From positions 127,834,752 to 127,898,751 of the forward strand of contig CM051462.1 of assembly GCA_028095005.1 (NCBI GenBank): 64,000 bases of DNA, read 5' to 3'. Shown piece by piece: positions 49,501 through 55,500 of the stretch (positions are counted from its first letter, which is position 1; every line of letters begins with the position of its first letter). Made by a program: the position numbers and the translations under genes. A model generated the notes under the pieces. The model was not told the origin of the DNA. It did no database searches and saw nothing but the letters and a program-made list of their open reading frames with translations. The stretch is from Rhynchospora pubera. Its lineage: Eukaryota; Streptophyta; Magnoliopsida; Poales; Cyperaceae.

Positions 49501-52500
49501 TAACGGTTATTAGCTAATAACCGTTACAGATTAGCTCTTCTGTAACGGTTATTAGTTAATAACCGTTACAGAAGGTTATATGTATAAAACATTTGACCTT
49601 CTGTAACGGTTATTAACTAATAACCGTTACAGAAGGTTGAACCCTTTATTAATAACCAGCCTGGCTTGCGTCTCCTGGTCACTTCTTTCTAAACTCGATC
49701 AAGCGCCTCTTTCTTAAGCCCTAGCTCTCGACAGACGAAACCCTAGCTCTCGCGCCTCTCTCGAACGACAGAAGAATTCTCCCCTCTCTCTCAGGTAATC
49801 CCTCTCTCCTCTTCCTCTCCCTCTCATTCCCTCGCTCTCTTTGACTCCCTCTCACTCTGTCTCTCTCTGTCTTTACAGCTCTCTCTCTAGATCTGCTATA
49901 CCTCTCTCTCGGCGGCTCTCTCTGACTCCGCTTTCTCTCAGGTAATCCCTCTCTCATCTTCCTCTCCCTCTCTCTTTCACTGACTCCCTCTCACTTTCTG
50001 TCTCTTTTACAGAACTCTCTCTCTGCCGCTCTCTCAGGCAACACTCGGCTCTCTTTTTCTCTCTCAGCTCTCATGCAACACTCTACTCTCAGGTAATCTT
50101 TCTCTCTCTTTCTCCCTTTTCTCTCAAATTTTAATCTAGGGGCTATAATGCAAAATTAGGAATTGTTTCAGGGACTGTTTGGCATAATTTGAACTATTGT
50201 AAGGACTATTTTGCATAATTTGGGATGTTTTGGGGACTGTTTGATTAATTTGAACTGTTTTAGGACTGTTTTGCATAATTTGAACTATTGTAAGGACTCT
50301 TTTGCATAATTTGAACTGTTGTAAGGACTGTTTTGGGGCTGTGGTGCATAAAGCACAATTTTAAGGACTAATATGCATAAAATTGAACTGTTTGGGGTCT
50401 GATATGGGGCTGTTTTGGGGCTGTGGTGCATAAAGCACAATTTTAAGGACTGATATGCATAAAATTGAACTGTTTGGGGTCTGATATGGGGCTGTTTTGG
50501 GGCTGTGGTGCATAAAGCACAATTTTAAGGACTGATATGCATAAAATTGAACTGTTTGGGGTCTGATATGGGGCTGTTTTGGGGCTGTGGTGCATAAAGC
50601 ACAAGTTTAAGGACTGATATGCATAAAATTGAACTGTTTGGGGTCTGATATGGGGCTATTTTGGGGCTGTGGTGCATAAAGCACAATTTTAAGGACTGAT
50701 ATGGGGTTGTTATTTTCTTGATAATTTAGAATTTAATTTAATTAGATATATATGCATTGTGAATTGATTATGAATAAGGAGTTAAGAAATTTATTTAAAA
50801 TGAAAATTAGATGGAGAAGGATCAAAACGTCAATAAGGTGGGGGAGAAATCCAAGGTGGGGGAGGAAACACCTAAGGTGGTGTCAAAAAGGGTCCCGTTT
50901 TACGGACCTCTCAAAAGAAGGGCTGTCTCGGCTGTACGTCGTCTTCCTCCAGGCTGTGAAAGGGGCCCTGATTTTAGTATGGGAGTTAAAATAGATGAGG
51001 GATCCAGTGAGAATAAGGAGGTGGAGAAGAATAAGGAGGAGAAGAATAAGGAAGAGAAGAATTCGGGTTGAATTGTCTTAGGAATTAATAAAATTATCTA
51101 TGTTATTTTGTGTGAACTTTATTTATGTAATTTGAAGTTTATGTTATTTGTGTATGAATTCATGTTTGAATATTATTGTGTTTTAATTAAATGAATTTTA
51201 AATTTATGTATTTTTAATTATTTAAATTTTAAACTTGTTCATGTTTGAATAAATTGAACATTGCGCCAAATATTAATATATATTATATATGGTGTTTTAA
51301 TTAGGTAGTAATGGAGAAAGGTGAAGGAAGCAATTCAAAGGGGAAAAAGCCGATCGAACGAGTCTATGTTAGGCGCAATGTTCGTGCCAATCCATCCTCT
51401 CAAAACCAGACGAACCAAAACCAAGCCTCTCAAAACCAGGGGCAACCGAGCCTCTCAAAATATGAAAAACATGCAATTTTTTTCAAGCTTTTGATTGACA
51501 AGTTTGTGGCACCGTACACAGAATGGAGAGAAGAAGTCATTGTTTTGTCGGATGATGATGATGAAGTCATTGTTTTGTCGGATGATGAAGACTAGTTTTA
51601 GGATTTAGATTTATGTTTGGTTTAGTATTAGGGTTTCTTATCCAACTGAATGTTTATGTTTATGTTAATGTATTTTGTTATTTGAGATTGAACTTGTCGT
51701 TTAATGTTTATGTTTATGTTAATATATTTTGTTTATGTTGTTAATGTTTATGTTTGTTTATGTTTATGTTAACTTGATTGATTGCTTTCATTGTTGTTAA
51801 TTATTTGTTAATAGATATGTCTGGAGATCAAGATAGAGATTTACAGGGTGAACAGGCTGGTACAGAATCCGGCGATGAGGAGGTCACAACGTTCGAAATA
51901 AAGAAAAGGAGCAGAACGACAATGGAAGAGTTTAGGAGAAAAAAAGCTGCTGGAGAAAAGTATGAGATTAAATTTGACAAAGAAGGAGTGTCAATTGGTA
52001 CTGAAGAGGCGGTGAACAAATTTGCATCATATTGCGGGTATTTGGCTAGAGTAAGAGTGCCAATCACAATTAATGATTGGCGGAAGGACGTTTCAAAGGA
52101 AACCAGACTTGAGTTGTGGTTGGACATCAAAGTGAATAAATTTTCACTTAAATCATCTAATTTAAATTTCTATGCTACCAATTAACTAACGTTTCGTTAT
52201 GTTTCAGAAAATGTTCAACATCGAAGATGATAAAGCCATGAACAATACTCTCAAAGCGATGGGCATAAGTCACAGGGCTTATAGAAGTAGGATTGCTGAG
52301 GAGTACATCACAAATGCCGATCCAAACAATCCAAAAAATCCATACGATAAACACCCAATCTCACAAAAGGAATGGGAAGAATTTTTCAAGAAAAGGACGG
52401 GTGCAGATTTTGTACAAAAGAGCAACAAAGCGAAGGAGTTGAGAAAGAAATGGAAAGAGCCTCATAGGATGGGTTCCACTGGCTATAGAGGAAAAAAAGG

Positions 52501-55500
52501 TTCATGGAAACCTACAGACAAGATTGTCATACCCGGAGATTCTGAAGGGGCCGGTTCCACGAGCATTACCATCGCCGATTTGGAACCGAGGAGTCAAAGG
52601 TATTTCATGGGAAGGACTGTGGCTACGAAGGATAAAGGTACTTACACATGTAAATACTTATTATATATGCTAACTTCAAATTCTGTTTTGTGATTATTAA
52701 TAAGATTTGTTTGTTGCTTGTTAGATACTTACACGTTCCATAGCTCTGATTCGTCGACTATTGAGGCATTCAGTCGGTTGAGTGCCATGTCTGGTGAAAT
52801 CAATTCCGGGTCAATACCGGAACAAGAAATCTTAAATCGGGCGGTTGACAGGCCAGAACATCCAGGAAGAATCAGGGGATATCCTTTATGGACCAAGAAG
52901 GAAGATGTGTATAAAAGAAAGCCTAGAAAGGATGCGCATGAAGTATGGATGGCACCAGACCAGATTGAAGAATTGATGAGCAGGGTTGCAGCTGAAGCCG
53001 CTGAGAAAACCAAAAGGGACTTGATTCACTCCGAGGAGATAATGAATGCGGCGAGACAAGAAGCTTTTCAGGTAATCCTTTTTGACAGTCAAAATGTAAT
53101 CAAAATGAATGAAAACTATTATTCATCATCCGGTTGCTTGATAATTTTCAGGAGGTGAAACAATGGTTGGCCAGTAGCGGATTGCAGTTTCAAGCACCGC
53201 AGCAATTTGTGACGCCGTACCAGCCATTCGTTGAAGCTGAGGTAGACTCAGGAATGCCAAACGAGCAGTTATTTCGAACGGTTGCCTCAAGCTATATGCC
53301 TCCGGATCCGAGAAGCGTTGTTCAGGTTCATATTGATCACTTTTCTCTTTTCTATTTAGATTTATGTTTGGCTTAGCATTAGGGTTTCTGATCGAACTGA
53401 ATTTCAGGAAGAAACGCCGTGCGATCTCTTTTCCCTTGATCATCTTAACCAGAAGATTAAGGTGGCCGAGGGAAATATTATTCCGAGTGTTGTTGGTCAG
53501 ATCGTACACGGCGTGCCACTAACTGATCAACAACTCTATATCCATCTTCTCCGAGTAGGCGATGATTTTCGTCAGTGGCAAGTCCCAGGTAGGTCAGATG
53601 AGCTATTAGGAAATAATATAGGAGGGTTCCCATGGCCGTCATTTTTGGTGGAGATAGACCACAAGGTATCGTTTTATTTAATTATGATAATTTATTTCAT
53701 CCATCTCTATTAGAACTTACTAATTAATTATGTGATGACATTGAATGCAGAGTTTGATAAAAAAGAAGCCAGATGCGAGCAAGGCGGTGGCGAAAAAGGT
53801 GATCGAGAGTCCAAAGGTTCCAAGTGCAGGTTCATCCAAAACCTAATTAGTTCAATTGATTGTTTCAGGGTAGATTGTTGCTCAACGTCGAATAATCTAT
53901 TCTTTTGTGTCTGATTATTTCAGGGTCGATTGTTGCTCGCGATCCGCTACTTGAGCAGGATGCAATTGAAAAGCTTATCCCATCCGAACGAGAATTGTAT
54001 GAACTATTGATGCTCCAACCAGAGCTTGAGAAAAATTTTGAGTTGCATAAATGTGATGTTTGGGGTACACACAGCGGCGAGGTTAAGTTCAACGTTGAAT
54101 TGTGCGACATCCTCCAATGCTTTAGAAGAGAATCTCTAAACGTGTCGATCGTCAAGTTGTACTCTTGGTATGAATTTTCAACCTTTAAAATATTTTTTTA
54201 AAGTACCGTATTCAATTGGAGGTGAAAAATGTATGAATTAATATCCGTGAGTATAGGTTTTGGATGAATGAACTTTCAGAGGGAGAAAACAACATCACCG
54301 TATTAGATCCAGAGATGTTGACTGCTCCTAAAATCAAACAAGAACAAAACCAAGCTGCGGACTATTTGATGAAGTCATTCGCGCAATATTCATCCAATTA
54401 TATGGTTCTGCCTTATTTACAAGAGTAAGGACAATTATAACTAATAAAATATCAATTATCTCGTTTACATGTTTGTTTCATTTTCATGAAAACAATAATC
54501 TCTATTCTTGCAGCTTTCATTGGGTCCTTCTTGTTATTAATGTCGAGAAGCGCACCGTTCAAATAGCAGATTCTATCGAGCGCAAGAATCCAAAGATATT
54601 GATTAAGGGATTCATAACCCAGTAAGTTTTCGTTTCTAAATGAAATTTTGATATTGAGATAAGGACTAAGTACGGTTCTATTTAAGCTATTAATGATATT
54701 GTATGCAGAATATACAAGCGATACCTTATGGAAAATGGAAAATATAACGCAAAGACCCGAACAACATTTGATTGGTACAAAATTCAGGTACGAGACTTAA
54801 AAAAATATATTAGCTACCTAGGGTTTCTGAAACTGTGCAAAATCTTAACTATCTTTCTTGTTGGATCTTTAATTAGTATCCGATACAAAAGGGCAGCACA
54901 GAATGTGGATATTTCACAATGCTCGCCATGAAAAACGTATTATCTTATTGGATAGCAATTCAGGAAATACCTCATGTAAGTAACTTATTCTTTTAACTAA
55001 TAACATTGATCAAACAATTAGATTTTAGAATTTCATGATCTAACTAATAATATTTTTGACTTGTTTATCATAATATGTAGATGATCGAGCCGGTTGGAGT
55101 ACCATACAACAAAGAAATGATTGATGGTGTCGTGACAGAAGTTATGGACTTCATGCAATGGGTATTATTTTGATTAAAATGTGTTATTTGATGACTTGCC
55201 ATGTTTGATTATACTTGTGATATATGTAAATACTTTGTTTATTGTTTGTGTGATATGCATGATTATATATGTTTGATATATGTGTGCTTTGTGATATATA
55301 TATATGCTGCATTTGTTAATGTAAATTGGGTACCAATTTGGTACCAATTCGGCTAGCAAATTGGGGCTAGCCAATCAAACAGGCAAAACTAAAAAAGTGG
55401 CAAAAAGTGGCTTGCAAGACAGTAACTTATTATAGATCTGTAACGGTTATTAGACATTCTGTAACGGGGGCTACAGTAACGTTTCGTGTACCGTTACAGA

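Noticed and set aside
49391..49636. A second, separate CACTA terminus at the internal palindromes
   Set aside because: No CACTAC or GTAGTG end and no 3-bp duplication adjoins them; the only matching termini are at 21666 and 55543.
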